The notes: generated from the letters alone by a model not told the origin. 11,059 nucleotides of DNA from Phycisphaerae bacterium (GCA_013044065.1 JABEVA010000313.1:1-11059); one strand, 5' to 3'; counted from the stretch's first letter, positions 1-7,619 are shown. Numbers and translations: made by a program.

Positions 1-404
1 AGGAAATGGTTTACCTGGGGGGTGGGTCGGGAATGGCACCATTGCGGGCCCACCTTTCGCATTTATTTGATACCCTGCATACCAGCCGCAATGTCAGCTT
101 CTGGTACGGGGCCCGTTCACTAAGAGAATTGTTTTATCAGGATTACTTCAACGCTCTGGCCGCCCGCTGTCCGAACTTCAGCTTTCATGTGGCACTTTCC
201 GAGCCGCAGCCATCGGACCAATGGACCGGCCCCACCGGTCTGGTCCACGAGGTCTTCCGGGAGCAGTTCCGGAACGGCCACGGAAATCCCGCGGAAATTG
301 AATTTTATCTGTGTGGTCCACCACTGATGATTCAGGCCTCCCTGCAAATGCTGGAAGCAGCGGGTATTAAGGCCGCGCAGATTTCTTACGACGAGTTCAG
401 CTAA
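1..404 (+). CDS. nqrF: NqrF, Na+-translocating NADH:quinone reductase subunit F (3' part only)
   Basis: C-terminal third of the NADH-oxidising subunit of the Nqr sodium pump. NqrF takes electrons from NADH through FAD and a 2Fe-2S centre and passes them to the membrane subunits. The reading frame is already open at the left edge (first full codon at base 3), so the ATG at 6 is an internal Met and not a start. About 133 residues are visible, against roughly 400 for the whole family protein; the N-terminal membrane helix and ferredoxin domain lie outside the window. What is seen belongs to the NAD(P)H-binding half of the ferredoxin-reductase module: GGGSGMAPLRAH near the left end, then SFWYGARSLRELFY, HVALSEPQP and the nucleotide-binding LCGPPLM. 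The protein ends in YDEFS. These blocks match NqrF closely and in order. Other nqr genes would be expected upstream (to the left). The next gene starts 14 bases downstream, so the two are probably cotranscribed. Confidence 0.95.
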   Translation, partial: EMVYLGGGSGMAPLRAHLSHLFDTLHTSRNVSFWYGARSLRELFYQDYFNALAARCPNFSFHVALSEPQPSDQWTGPTGLVHEVFREQFRNGHGNPAEIEFYLCGPPLMIQASLQMLEAAGIKAAQISYDEFS

Positions 405-418
405 CACAGCGGTGGCTC

Positions 419-1000
419 ATGCGCAGAATTCTCCTGGCGGTGGTGATGGTACTGATAGGACTGGTGGTGGTTTTGTACCTGCCGCATCGGCCGCGGGCCA
501 GCACCCTATCGCCCCACCCGCGGGGCCTGCGGAAATTAGCCGTGCGCAGCTTGGCGTTTAGGCCGGGCACCCGTTGGCCCCGGCAGTTCACCGCCGATGG
601 CAAAGATATTTCTCCACCCGTGCAATGGAGTCACGTACCGCCCCATGTAAAATCTTTTGCCGTAATCGTGGAAGATACAAACGCACCCGGGCCTGAGGCC
701 TTTATCCATTGGGTCATCTGGGACATCCCCGCGACTGTGCGCGGGCTGCCGGTGGGGGTCAAAACCGTGCCGCACCCGCCGGTGCCGCGGGGTAGTCGGC
801 AGGGCAAAAATGGTTTCGGCAACATCGGCTACGGCGGTCCCGCTCCGCCGCCCGGCAAGGCGCATCATTATCACATTTTGGTTTACGCGTTAAATGACAT
901 GCCGCCGGTACCGGCGGGTGCCACGGCCAAAAAGTTGATTCTGGCGATGGAAGGTCATCTCGTGGCTTGGGGCCACACTGGGGGAGTTTATGGGCGGTAG
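419..1000 (+). CDS. YbhB/YbcL-family PEBP (Raf kinase inhibitor-like) protein, membrane-anchored
   Basis: A 193-residue protein of the phosphatidylethanolamine-binding protein (PEBP) family, bacterial YbhB/YbcL branch. Seen: DISPPVQW at residues 63-70, VIVEDTNAPGPEAFIHW near 82-98 followed by WDIP, and GYGGPAPPPG then HHYHILVYALN near 138-159. These three blocks form the conserved anion-binding pocket of PEBPs. Residues 4-22 are a strongly hydrophobic segment behind two Args, so the protein is probably exported or held in the inner membrane with the domain outside; no lipobox is evident. The biochemical role of bacterial PEBPs is poorly known and the ligand cannot be read from sequence. ATG 419 is preceded by a weak purine stretch (GGTGG) five bases upstream. 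It follows nqrF by 14 bases, where Nqr loci often carry apbE instead. It converges on the GH5 gene, with 33 bases between the two stop codons. Confidence 0.9.
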   Translation: MRRILLAVVMVLIGLVVVLYLPHRPRASTLSPHPRGLRKLAVRSLAFRPGTRWPRQFTADGKDISPPVQWSHVPPHVKSFAVIVEDTNAPGPEAFIHWVIWDIPATVRGLPVGVKTVPHPPVPRGSRQGKNGFGNIGYGGPAPPPGKAHHYHILVYALNDMPPVPAGATAKKLILAMEGHLVAWGHTGGVYGR

Positions 1001-1033
1001 GGCCTGCCACTGGACGTGGATGGATGCCTAAAA

Positions 1034-2215
1034 TCAAGGCGCTCTGGTCTGGTGCCGTGAATTCACAAGGCGCGGTCCAAGCTTGACGAACATGCGCTCC
1101 CACGCCAAATAAAGGGCTTGGGCAATGGACAACCGGCCCTGTCGGGCCAGAGCCTGATACTGGGCGATGGTTTTGCCATTGTAATGCCCCAGCCAGCCGC
1201 AGGCGATGGCTCTGGATTGCAGCAGAAAAGTCTGTTCCTGTTGTGGACTGCACGAAAGCGGAAATGTTTCTTCGATGACCACCGGCTTGCCGACAGCGCA
1301 TTTGCGCAGGCCGATCATGGCCTCCGACAAATCTTTTGAATTGGGGTAAATATGCACGCTGATGAAATCCAGATGCGGCGCAATCACCTTCGGCACAAAT
1401 CCCGACAGCCATTTCCACCCTTTTACCCAGGGCAGAAGGCCCACGGTAATCAAGGTATGTTTATCGCGCAGGCGAATGGCTCTGGTCATGGCTTCAATCC
1501 AGCGCACCGCCAATTTTTCGCGCCCATCCGGGCCGGGCCTTAGGGCAATGTATTGCAGAAAATCATAACCGCCGAAGGAACTGTTCGGCTGCCACGCACC
1601 CGGTGGGCGTTGACCTGCCGGCGAGAGCGGCTCGTTGACCAGGTCATAGCAGAATGCGGCGGGGCTGGAAGCACAGTCTGCGGCCACCAGTCGCCAAAAG
1701 GTTTCCTGGGCCGCCCAGCGCCGCCGCCGGCCCATGGCGTTATACCATTTGGGGGTGGCGGCCCGGCGGTAACAGCCCAAGCCGGTGATGTCCAGGTACA
1801 GACCGGTGCGCTGGGCCAGGGCTAAAAGTGCCGCCAACGCTTTGAATTGCCGCCGGTCGGGTTGATTCGGGCCGCGCATGAAGCGGCCATATTGCAGATG
1901 TACCCTTACCACGTTGGCTCCCATGGCCTTCATGTTGTGAAAGTCCCGTACCACCATTGGCCAATGCTTGATCCAGTAATACTCAAGCAGGTGGGACCGG
2001 CCGTAATTAAATCCCCATGGATGAAAAGGCTGGTGCGATTGGGCCAGCATAAACCCCCGTGAATTCGAGGCTACCACAATTCTTTGCATTGGAGCGGCCG
2101 CCGCCAGACCAGGCCGCCAAGCTATAGCGATACACCCGAGCAACAATGCTCCCCAGCCCCATTTGATCCCGTGAAGCCGGAATATCCGAAGAAAAGACCA
2201 GGATAACCGTCTCAT
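1034..2215 (-). CDS. GH5-like (cellulase-family) glycoside hydrolase, predicted secreted
   Basis: A 393-residue (beta/alpha)8 glycoside hydrolase of clan A, closest to GH5. Seen: an N-terminal basic stretch, a hydrophobic run (GALLLGCIAIAW, residues 22-33) and a small-residue c-region (LAAAAP) giving a plausible signal peptide cut near residue 40. Then come WGFNYGRS, MGANVVRVHLQYG (98-110), DLVNEP (191-196), whose E195 is the expected acid/base, SVHIYP (286-291), and VVIEETF (312-318), whose E316 (or E315) is the expected nucleophile. The start at 2215 is chosen because AAGGAG lies 11 bases upstream and the signal peptide follows directly; the frame stays open to 2350, but that would overlap the GH35 gene and add an unlikely leader. 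It is the last gene of the three-gene hydrolase operon. The substrate cannot be assigned: this family is usually annotated only as cellulase-family hydrolase. It is probably periplasmic or extracellular. Confidence 0.85.
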   Translation of the reverse strand: MRRLSWSFLRIFRLHGIKWGWGALLLGCIAIAWRPGLAAAAPMQRIVVASNSRGFMLAQSHQPFHPWGFNYGRSHLLEYYWIKHWPMVVRDFHNMKAMGANVVRVHLQYGRFMRGPNQPDRRQFKALAALLALAQRTGLYLDITGLGCYRRAATPKWYNAMGRRRRWAAQETFWRLVAADCASSPAAFCYDLVNEPLSPAGQRPPGAWQPNSSFGGYDFLQYIALRPGPDGREKLAVRWIEAMTRAIRLRDKHTLITVGLLPWVKGWKWLSGFVPKVIAPHLDFISVHIYPNSKDLSEAMIGLRKCAVGKPVVIEETFPLSCSPQQEQTFLLQSRAIACGWLGHYNGKTIAQYQALARQGRLSIAQALYLAWERMFVKLGPRLVNSRHQTRAP

Positions 2216-2226
2216 GGCCAGTTGTT

Positions 2227-2232
2227 CTCCTT
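2227..2232 (-). promoter_or_regulatory. Ribosome binding site of the GH5-like gene
   Basis: Read on the minus strand this is AAGGAG, 11 bases before the ATG at 2215. It decides the start: upstream in-frame Mets at 2248, 2275 and 2350 lack a comparable site and would put extra residues before the signal peptide. Confidence 0.7.
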
Positions 2233-2248
2233 GCCCTGATGTTACCAT

Positions 2249-2262
2249 CCTGGCGCACCAGG
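2249..2262 (-). repeat. Short hairpin in the GH35-GH5 gap
   Basis: CCTGG and CCAGG flank a TGCG tetranucleotide on the minus strand, giving a 5-bp stem in the 76-base gap between the GH35 stop and the GH5 start. There is no U-run after it, so it is not a classical terminator. It could affect processing or stability of the operon mRNA, or be chance. Confidence 0.3.
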
Positions 2263-2291
2263 GAAAATGCAGCATGAAACCGCCAAGACGC

Positions 2292-4394
2292 TTACACGGT
2301 GGTGCGTTCATGCACACGCAGGTTCCATGGGGTAGCGGTGGTCTCCTCAAAAACCACCAAGGTGTTCACCTTTTGGAGCAATTCCTTCGGCAGATGATAG
2401 TAGCACTGTACCGGCTCTCCGACGGGGCTGCCGGGGATAAGGACGTTTTCGTCACCGGCTTCCTTCTGTTCCAGCGCGGGCAACTGCCAGTAGCGCCCCA
2501 AGTGGTGGCCATTAAGATAAAACATGCCCTTGTAGAGGGAACCGGGATGAATGGCGTACCCCAACGCGGTGAAAGGTAGCGGACCAAAGGTGGTGCGAAA
2601 CCAGCGTAGTGGAGCACTGGTGCGCGGCGCTAGCCTGCGCCAAGGGACCAATTGGCCGGGGAGTTCCTGAAAACACCGCAGGTATTCCCCCATCAAACCC
2701 ACCGAAAGCCGCCAGGTCAGCCGGGTGGGTCGGCCGTCGATGGCAACGTCGCCGATCAAGCCTTTTTTCTCTTCGGTCATGGGGGCATCGATCATCCAGT
2801 CGCCTTTGATCAGGCCGATGGCTGAAACCAGAACTTGCAGGGTGTTGCGTCCTTGGCGCAAGCGGATCTTATACGTATGCTTCCACTGTTCACCGGTATT
2901 GTTTTCCAGCAGCCTGGCGGGTTGGCGGCCCACGCACACGCCGTTAAGAAACACGGTGGAAAAATCGCGCACCATCGGCAGGGTAAGGGTGAGAGTGCGG
3001 CCCACGGCACTGGTAAGTTCGGTGTTGTAGAAGGCGTAATCGGTGAGATCCCGAGTATGTGGCAGCATGGATACTGGGCGATCCAGGGTTAGGCCGGGCA
3101 ATTCCGGCCGCACCAAAGGTTCGGCAAATTCCCGCCAATCCAGATCCAGTTCCAGCGGCTTCCAACCGCGGCGAATAAGCCGGGTGAGTTGTTCATGGGA
3201 GGAAAAAATCACGCGTGTCCGGCCGCCGGCTTGTTTGAGCAACTGGGCCGATTGCGGCTCCAGATGCAGAGCTTTGTGGCCGGCAGTGACAGCGGCGGGT
3301 ATCTTTTGGCTGTTGATGGCCAACAGCAGTGATTCGTTACCGTGTTTGAAGGTATACACGGCTAGTTGCGGCAGGGACTCTCCTTCCAGCGGAGGCACCA
3401 GCACCTTGATCTTGGGATCACGACCCGTAAGCAAAAAAGCCTTGTTGGCGAGAATGGCCTTATGCAGACAGCCCAGGTGGCGAGATTTGCTGGTGGGCAG
3501 GCCGTATTCATCCAGCGGAGCGTCAAAATCGTAGGAGGTGGTTTGCAGGTACATGGCTTCGCGCGCGAAATTGGTGCCGCCGAACCACATATAATAGTTC
3601 ACCCCGGTGCCGCCGGTGGCAAAGAACCGCATCAGGTTATAGGCAATCTCGCGGCGATCACGGGTATGGTGGCGATAGCCGAAAATGTCGTACCATCCGG
3701 GCCAATTTTCCGTCCACAGGGCTGGTTGGTCGGGATGGTGCACGCGGTGCTTGGCCACGGCTTTGGCGGCCAGAAAACCGTTGAGGGTGGAAATGACGCC
3801 TTCGGCCTGACCTTCGCACATGATCATCGGAATCGTAAGCCCGAGTATGGGGGCCAGGGAGGCGCACCATTGGACGTAGGCCTGCCCATCGCGGCCGTAG
3901 CGGGCGGCGACATTGTTATATTCATTTTCCAACTGGGCGAGAATAATCGGCCCGCCCCGCGTGGCTTGGTAGTCGCCGACTTTGGCCATCAGCACCTTAC
4001 ACCATTCCAGCATGTGATGCTTGAAGGGTTCGTTATTGGTGCGTGCCACCAGGCCTTTGACATCCAACAACCATGGCGGCAGACCGCCGAAATTGGTTTC
4101 CGCGCAGATATACGGGCCGATGCGCAGGATTACATGCATTTTCTGCTGGTGGCATAAATCCAGGAAATGCGGCAAATCCAGCCGGCCGGTAAAATCGTAA
4201 TGTCCCCGTTGGTGTTCATGGAGATTCCAGAACACGTAAGTTTCTATGGTGTTAAGGCCAGCATTTTTCGATTCCCGGAGAATCGCGGGCCACATCGCCG
4301 GCGTGGCTCGCGGATAATGGACCGCGCCGGAAATAAGAATTTCCGGCTTGTTGCCCAGGAGAATAGCCTTGGAATTGTAGGATACAGTGACCAT
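2292..4394 (-). CDS. GH35 beta-galactosidase
   Basis: A 700-residue glycoside hydrolase family 35 enzyme, expected to remove terminal beta-galactose (or, in some members, other beta-linked sugars) from the non-reducing end. Seen in order: GAVHYPR (23-29), NTIETYVFWNLHE (48-60), RIGPYICAETNFGGLPPW (91-108), ILAQLENEYN (151-160) with E158 as acid/base, TENWPGWYD (228-236) with E229 as nucleophile, and GGTNFAR (272-278). The C-terminal part carries the jelly-roll signature of the family (KGMFYLNGHHLGRYW, then YHLPKELL and VVFEE). The common GH35 motif has Trp after CAE; here it is Thr (CAETNFGG). No signal peptide is visible: the protein starts MVTVSYNSKAILL and enters the catalytic domain by about residue 20, so it is probably cytoplasmic. 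ATG 4394 has AGGA six bases upstream. It sits 30 bases after the GH38 stop, so the two are surely one transcript. Confidence 0.95.
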   Translation of the reverse strand: MVTVSYNSKAILLGNKPEILISGAVHYPRATPAMWPAILRESKNAGLNTIETYVFWNLHEHQRGHYDFTGRLDLPHFLDLCHQQKMHVILRIGPYICAETNFGGLPPWLLDVKGLVARTNNEPFKHHMLEWCKVLMAKVGDYQATRGGPIILAQLENEYNNVAARYGRDGQAYVQWCASLAPILGLTIPMIMCEGQAEGVISTLNGFLAAKAVAKHRVHHPDQPALWTENWPGWYDIFGYRHHTRDRREIAYNLMRFFATGGTGVNYYMWFGGTNFAREAMYLQTTSYDFDAPLDEYGLPTSKSRHLGCLHKAILANKAFLLTGRDPKIKVLVPPLEGESLPQLAVYTFKHGNESLLLAINSQKIPAAVTAGHKALHLEPQSAQLLKQAGGRTRVIFSSHEQLTRLIRRGWKPLELDLDWREFAEPLVRPELPGLTLDRPVSMLPHTRDLTDYAFYNTELTSAVGRTLTLTLPMVRDFSTVFLNGVCVGRQPARLLENNTGEQWKHTYKIRLRQGRNTLQVLVSAIGLIKGDWMIDAPMTEEKKGLIGDVAIDGRPTRLTWRLSVGLMGEYLRCFQELPGQLVPWRRLAPRTSAPLRWFRTTFGPLPFTALGYAIHPGSLYKGMFYLNGHHLGRYWQLPALEQKEAGDENVLIPGSPVGEPVQCYYHLPKELLQKVNTLVVFEETTATPWNLRVHERTTV

Positions 4395-4400
4395 AAATTT

Positions 4401-4404
4401 TCCT
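4401..4404 (-). promoter_or_regulatory. Ribosome binding site of the GH35 gene
   Basis: AGGA on the minus strand, six bases before ATG 4394, lying in the 30-base gap after the GH38 stop codon. It supports the short N-terminus without a signal peptide. Confidence 0.6.
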
Positions 4405-4424
4405 GTAAAAGGGGCGGGTGGGGG

Positions 4425-7319
4425 TTACACCAATGCGATTTTGAGGGTGGTGATGGCATGGGCTGGAATCTCAACCTGTAGGGTGTTGTTGCTGTGGGCT
4501 AGAGTGGATTTCTCTACAGGTCGTTCCAGCAAATCCACCTCCTGCACCTGCTTCACCTGGCCGAGCAGATCCGCAGGGCATTGAATACGAGCGGCCTGGG
4601 GCTTGTCGGTGGGATTGAACAGGCGCACGATGACGGCATCTCCGGCTTGGGCCTTTTTTATGCAGGAGAGGACCAGAGTTTCCGGCTGCACCTCCAGAAA
4701 CGTGCCGACCTGCGGGAGGGTGCCTTCATGCACATCCGTGCCGATGATTCGAATGGTATGATTGAATTCCCGGCCGATCGTAACGGCTCTGGCCACGGGC
4801 ATATCGCCGAGAAAGGGCTGTAGCGCGACATGGGCTTCATGCTGGCCGATTTCGGGCAGAATATCCGGGTCATAGCTGCTGCGAATCAGCGTAAGGCGCA
4901 GGGTATTGGCCGTAAGTGAATGGCCATACTTACAATCGTTAAGCAGCAGGCAGCCGCCCAGGCCCTTGCCGCATTGACCGCGCACCGAAGCCCATTGCAG
5001 CGCGGGCACTTCTTCACCGTGGTGGAGAGGGCGGTCCACCGCACCAAACGGTATTTCATAACGGGCGACAGGCTTTTCAATGGCCAGCGGAAAGGCCAGC
5101 CGCAGCGTGGGCACACCGGTCTGCGGCGTGCCGCGCTGAAACCACACCGCGCTCCAGTGCAAATACAACTTGGGATCTCCGGTCCGCACTTCATAGACCA
5201 GCGTGCCGGTGGATTCACGCACCTGCCAGTCCACTTCAATGGTGGCCTTGTACGGCCCGGTTAGACCGCGGCGCACTGCCGTAACGGCCGGAATTTCCAC
5301 CGGGCCGGTGTGGTCGATACACCAGGCGGTCATTCCGTGCGGCCGTTCGACCGCATATTCCAGCGTGGCGGCACCCGGCTTTTGGTCAATGACGGCATGG
5401 CCGCTGACCTTGTCCACCAGCGATAGAATCGCGCCGGTGGTGGTGTCAATTTCCACACGCAGCAGATCGCTTTCCAGGCCTTCGATGCTGCGTTCCGCAA
5501 TGGCATACGGACAATGATGGACCATGCCAATTTGTCTGGCCAGGGGCATCGGTGGCTCGGCCGACGCCTCGGTGATGGTGTATTGGGCATAGCCGAGCCC
5601 TGGAACCGTGGCCGGAAACGCCAAGGTGACAAATTCATGGCCCCAGTAGGCCCCGGTTTTCACTACTTGTGCAGCCAGATGGCGGCCATTAGGCCCGCGA
5701 ACGGAAAAGGATTTTGACTTTAAGCCAAGATCGCCGACTGGGGCGTTGTCCCAGATCACCGCCTCCACAACTTCGCTGCGGGCATGGCTGGTGGGGTTAA
5801 AAAGCACCAAAGGCCGCGGGCCGCTGCCACAGCTTTGTTCGGAGAGCGGCAGGTGTCCCTCGCCAGCCTGAAAGCCGACACCCGCACCCAGCCCATCGGT
5901 GAGGCTTGATGGCGGAATCCGCAAGGCCGTGGTGTCGGCATCGTTGTGGGAAGTGTTAATCAACGTGGCCAAATGGCGCCAGGCCCGCAATTCCGCCTGA
6001 CTGGTGGTGGCCATGGTTTTTTGAAAAAGTCCATGCGTGTACGTGCGGGTATCGTGCACACCCGAGCCGGGCAAAATGTCGTGGAATTGAGAAAACAAGG
6101 TGTCCCGCCAGGCTTGCAGCAAAGCTACGCCCGGACCGGCCTGACCGTCGATCAAATCGGCCAGCACACTGGCCAATTCAGCATCCAGAAGGCGATTTTC
6201 GGCCAATCGGTTGGCCTTTTTGATGAGGGTTTGGGTGGTGTAGCAACCTGTGAATTCGGTGTTGAGTTCCCCATGGATGACCGGGAGTTTATCCCCCTGC
6301 TTTTCCAACTGCTGAAAAAACGCCCGGGCGGTGGAAAATTGCACCGCGGGAAAAATCGGCCAGGTGTTCATATCGATGGCCCGGACAATATCGCGGCGGG
6401 TCGGCCCGCCACCATGGTCGCCCACTCCGTAGACGATCATGAAATCCCGTCCGCCGGTCAACTGCACAAACTTCAAGAACTGCCCCATGAAACCGGGCGT
6501 TATCTGGCCGTTGTAACCCTGCTCCATATCATTGCGCACCAGCACCCGCGAACCATCCGGCCCCTGCCACCAGAAGGCACCGGGTTTTTGCACGGTGTGG
6601 ACACCGGGACGATGCAGATAAAGGTATTTCACCGCGCCGCGTGTAAGGTACGTCGGTACGCTGGCCGCATGACCGAAGGTATCCGGGGCCCAGTCTATGG
6701 GTACATCCTCCGGGCGCAGGTTAAAGAGCCGCTGCATATATTCACGGGTGTAAAGCAGATGGCGGCACAAACTTTCGCCGCTGGCAAGATTTTTATCTCC
6801 TTCCACCCAATGGCTTGCCGTCACTTCCCAGCGCCCTTCCTGAACCCGACGGGCGATTTGTGTGAGCATGTCGGGTCGATGTTCTTCAATGACAGCGTAG
6901 GTGCTGGCCTGACTTTGAGATAATTTAAAGTCAGGGTATTGGTCCATCAGTTTCAGCACGGTGGTAAAGGTATCGACGATAATCGCCACCGTTTCCGGCC
7001 AGGACCACATCCAGTTCATGTCAATATGGGCGTGGCCCACAGAGTGAATGGTGTATGACTTGGCCGTTTTGGCCATAGGTTCCAGCAACTTTTCAATCGC
7101 GGTTACCGCGGCGGCGATGGTTTCCGGTTGACCGGTTTGCACGGCCGGCATGAGATGGGCTTGCGCTTTTTGGATCAGGGGCTGCCAGGTGGCGGCGTGA
7201 TTGGGAAAAAGTTGGCAGAGTTGCCCGGCAAATTTCAGTTGGGCATCCGCTCGTTCCACCAGATGTTGACATTGCTGCGTCGTTTGGCGCACCACCGCGT
7301 GGAGATTCACCGGATTCAT
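4425..7319 (-). CDS. GH38 alpha-mannosidase
   Basis: A 964-residue retaining, zinc-dependent alpha-mannosidase of family GH38. Seen: GHAHIDMNWMW (95-105), whose H98 and D100 are expected zinc ligands; WVEGDKN (171-177); DWAPDTFGHAASVP (209-222), with D213 the expected nucleophile and zinc ligand; YGVGDHGGGPT (297-307); and QFHDILPGSG (411-420), with H413 the expected fourth zinc ligand. These match the H/D/D/H arrangement known from Golgi mannosidase II. Beyond about residue 500 lies the beta-rich C-terminal half, with PLVLFNPTSHAR and later EGLESDLLRVEIDTTTGAI. The length is normal for bacterial members. No signal peptide is visible, so it is probably cytoplasmic and acts on imported mannosides. 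The start is supported by AAGGA nine bases upstream. It is the first gene of the operon, and any promoter should lie in 7320-7619. Linkage specificity cannot be read from sequence. Confidence 0.95.
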   Translation of the reverse strand: MNPVNLHAVVRQTTQQCQHLVERADAQLKFAGQLCQLFPNHAATWQPLIQKAQAHLMPAVQTGQPETIAAAVTAIEKLLEPMAKTAKSYTIHSVGHAHIDMNWMWSWPETVAIIVDTFTTVLKLMDQYPDFKLSQSQASTYAVIEEHRPDMLTQIARRVQEGRWEVTASHWVEGDKNLASGESLCRHLLYTREYMQRLFNLRPEDVPIDWAPDTFGHAASVPTYLTRGAVKYLYLHRPGVHTVQKPGAFWWQGPDGSRVLVRNDMEQGYNGQITPGFMGQFLKFVQLTGGRDFMIVYGVGDHGGGPTRRDIVRAIDMNTWPIFPAVQFSTARAFFQQLEKQGDKLPVIHGELNTEFTGCYTTQTLIKKANRLAENRLLDAELASVLADLIDGQAGPGVALLQAWRDTLFSQFHDILPGSGVHDTRTYTHGLFQKTMATTSQAELRAWRHLATLINTSHNDADTTALRIPPSSLTDGLGAGVGFQAGEGHLPLSEQSCGSGPRPLVLFNPTSHARSEVVEAVIWDNAPVGDLGLKSKSFSVRGPNGRHLAAQVVKTGAYWGHEFVTLAFPATVPGLGYAQYTITEASAEPPMPLARQIGMVHHCPYAIAERSIEGLESDLLRVEIDTTTGAILSLVDKVSGHAVIDQKPGAATLEYAVERPHGMTAWCIDHTGPVEIPAVTAVRRGLTGPYKATIEVDWQVRESTGTLVYEVRTGDPKLYLHWSAVWFQRGTPQTGVPTLRLAFPLAIEKPVARYEIPFGAVDRPLHHGEEVPALQWASVRGQCGKGLGGCLLLNDCKYGHSLTANTLRLTLIRSSYDPDILPEIGQHEAHVALQPFLGDMPVARAVTIGREFNHTIRIIGTDVHEGTLPQVGTFLEVQPETLVLSCIKKAQAGDAVIVRLFNPTDKPQAARIQCPADLLGQVKQVQEVDLLERPVEKSTLAHSNNTLQVEIPAHAITTLKIALV

Positions 7320-7328
7320 GGTGTTGTT

Positions 7329-7333
7329 TCCTT
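7329..7333 (-). promoter_or_regulatory. Ribosome binding site of the GH38 gene
   Basis: AAGGA on the minus strand, nine bases before ATG 7319, in an A-rich stretch. It fixes the start of the operon's first gene. Confidence 0.65.
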
Positions 7334-7345
7334 TTTAGCGATGCC

Positions 7346-7374
7346 CGCCCTGCGAAGGCCGACCTAGGAGGGCG
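7346..7374. repeat. Imperfect hairpin upstream of the GH38 gene
   Basis: CGCCCT at 7346-7351 is the exact inverted complement of AGGGCG at 7369-7374, with a partly complementary interior. It would fall in the 5' leader of the hydrolase operon if the candidate promoter at 7385-7412 is right. It could be an mRNA structure, a protein-binding site or part of an interspersed repeat. Confidence 0.4.
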
Positions 7375-7384
7375 ACGGCGGCTG

Positions 7385-7412
7385 ATTATGGTATACGAGA
7401 CGCGGGTTTCAT
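7385..7412 (-). promoter_or_regulatory. Candidate sigma-70 promoter for the hydrolase operon
   Basis: On the minus strand, ATGAAA (bases 7412-7407, 4 of 6 to TTGACA) and CATAAT (7390-7385, 5 of 6 to TATAAT) are separated by 16 bases. Transcription would start near 7378, giving a leader of roughly 60 bases that includes the 7346-7374 hairpin. The -35 match is weak, so this is a guess supported mainly by position and the -10 hexamer. Confidence 0.3.
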
Positions 7413-7423
7413 GCCATTGCGCC

Positions 7424-7460
7424 TTCTTGCCTTCGCGGCTGTGGCCGCGTGGCGCAAGAA
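7424..7460. repeat. Long imperfect stem-loop in the divergent intergenic region
   Basis: TTCTTGCC (7424-7431) and CGCGGC (7434-7439) pair with GCCGCG (7444-7449) and then GGC-gc-AAGAA (7451-7460), around a TGTG loop. The pairing has one small internal loop and a two-base bulge. There is no T-run on either side, so it is not a standard terminator. The surrounding 300-base gap (7320-7619) holds no gene I can support: the short open frames there have no recognisable family. It may derive from an interspersed repeat. Confidence 0.45.
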
Positions 7461-7551
7461 AGAGGGACCGGGGAACAAGAGATATCCAGCAACACGGCGC
7501 AATAGGCGCTGCGTGGGGCACGACGACGGGGCCAGGCCGCCGACTGCTGCT

Positions 7552-7580
7552 TTGCCTTGGGAACGCACTGCCGGTATTGT
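7552..7580 (+). promoter_or_regulatory. Candidate promoter for the aminotransferase gene
   Basis: TTGCCT (7552-7557) and TATTGT (7575-7580) are 17 bases apart, each matching 4 of 6 sigma-70 consensus positions including the most conserved ones. They lie 40 bases before the ATG at 7620. Weak support. Confidence 0.22.
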
Positions 7581-7606
7581 GGTGGCTGGTTTTGGTGGCA
7601 TCATAT

Positions 7607-7612
7607 AGAGGA
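7607..7612 (+). promoter_or_regulatory. Ribosome binding site of the aminotransferase gene
   Basis: AGAGGA, seven bases before ATG 7620. It favours this start over the upstream in-frame TTG at 7557. Confidence 0.6.
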
Positions 7613-7619
7613 TTTTCCC

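Noticed and set aside
1001..1033. Bidirectional terminator between the convergent PEBP and GH5 genes
   Set aside because: Only a 4-bp CCAC/GTGG pairing is present and no T-run on either strand, so an intrinsic terminator is not supported.
3366..4157. Plus-strand open frame of 263 codons opposite the GH35 gene
   Set aside because: No family resemblance. The minus strand encodes a full GH35 enzyme with all motifs across the same bases, so this is a shadow of GC-rich codon use.
5946..6923. Plus-strand open frame of 325 codons opposite the GH38 gene
   Set aside because: It lies entirely within GH38 coding sequence on the other strand, has no recognisable domain and no good ribosome site.
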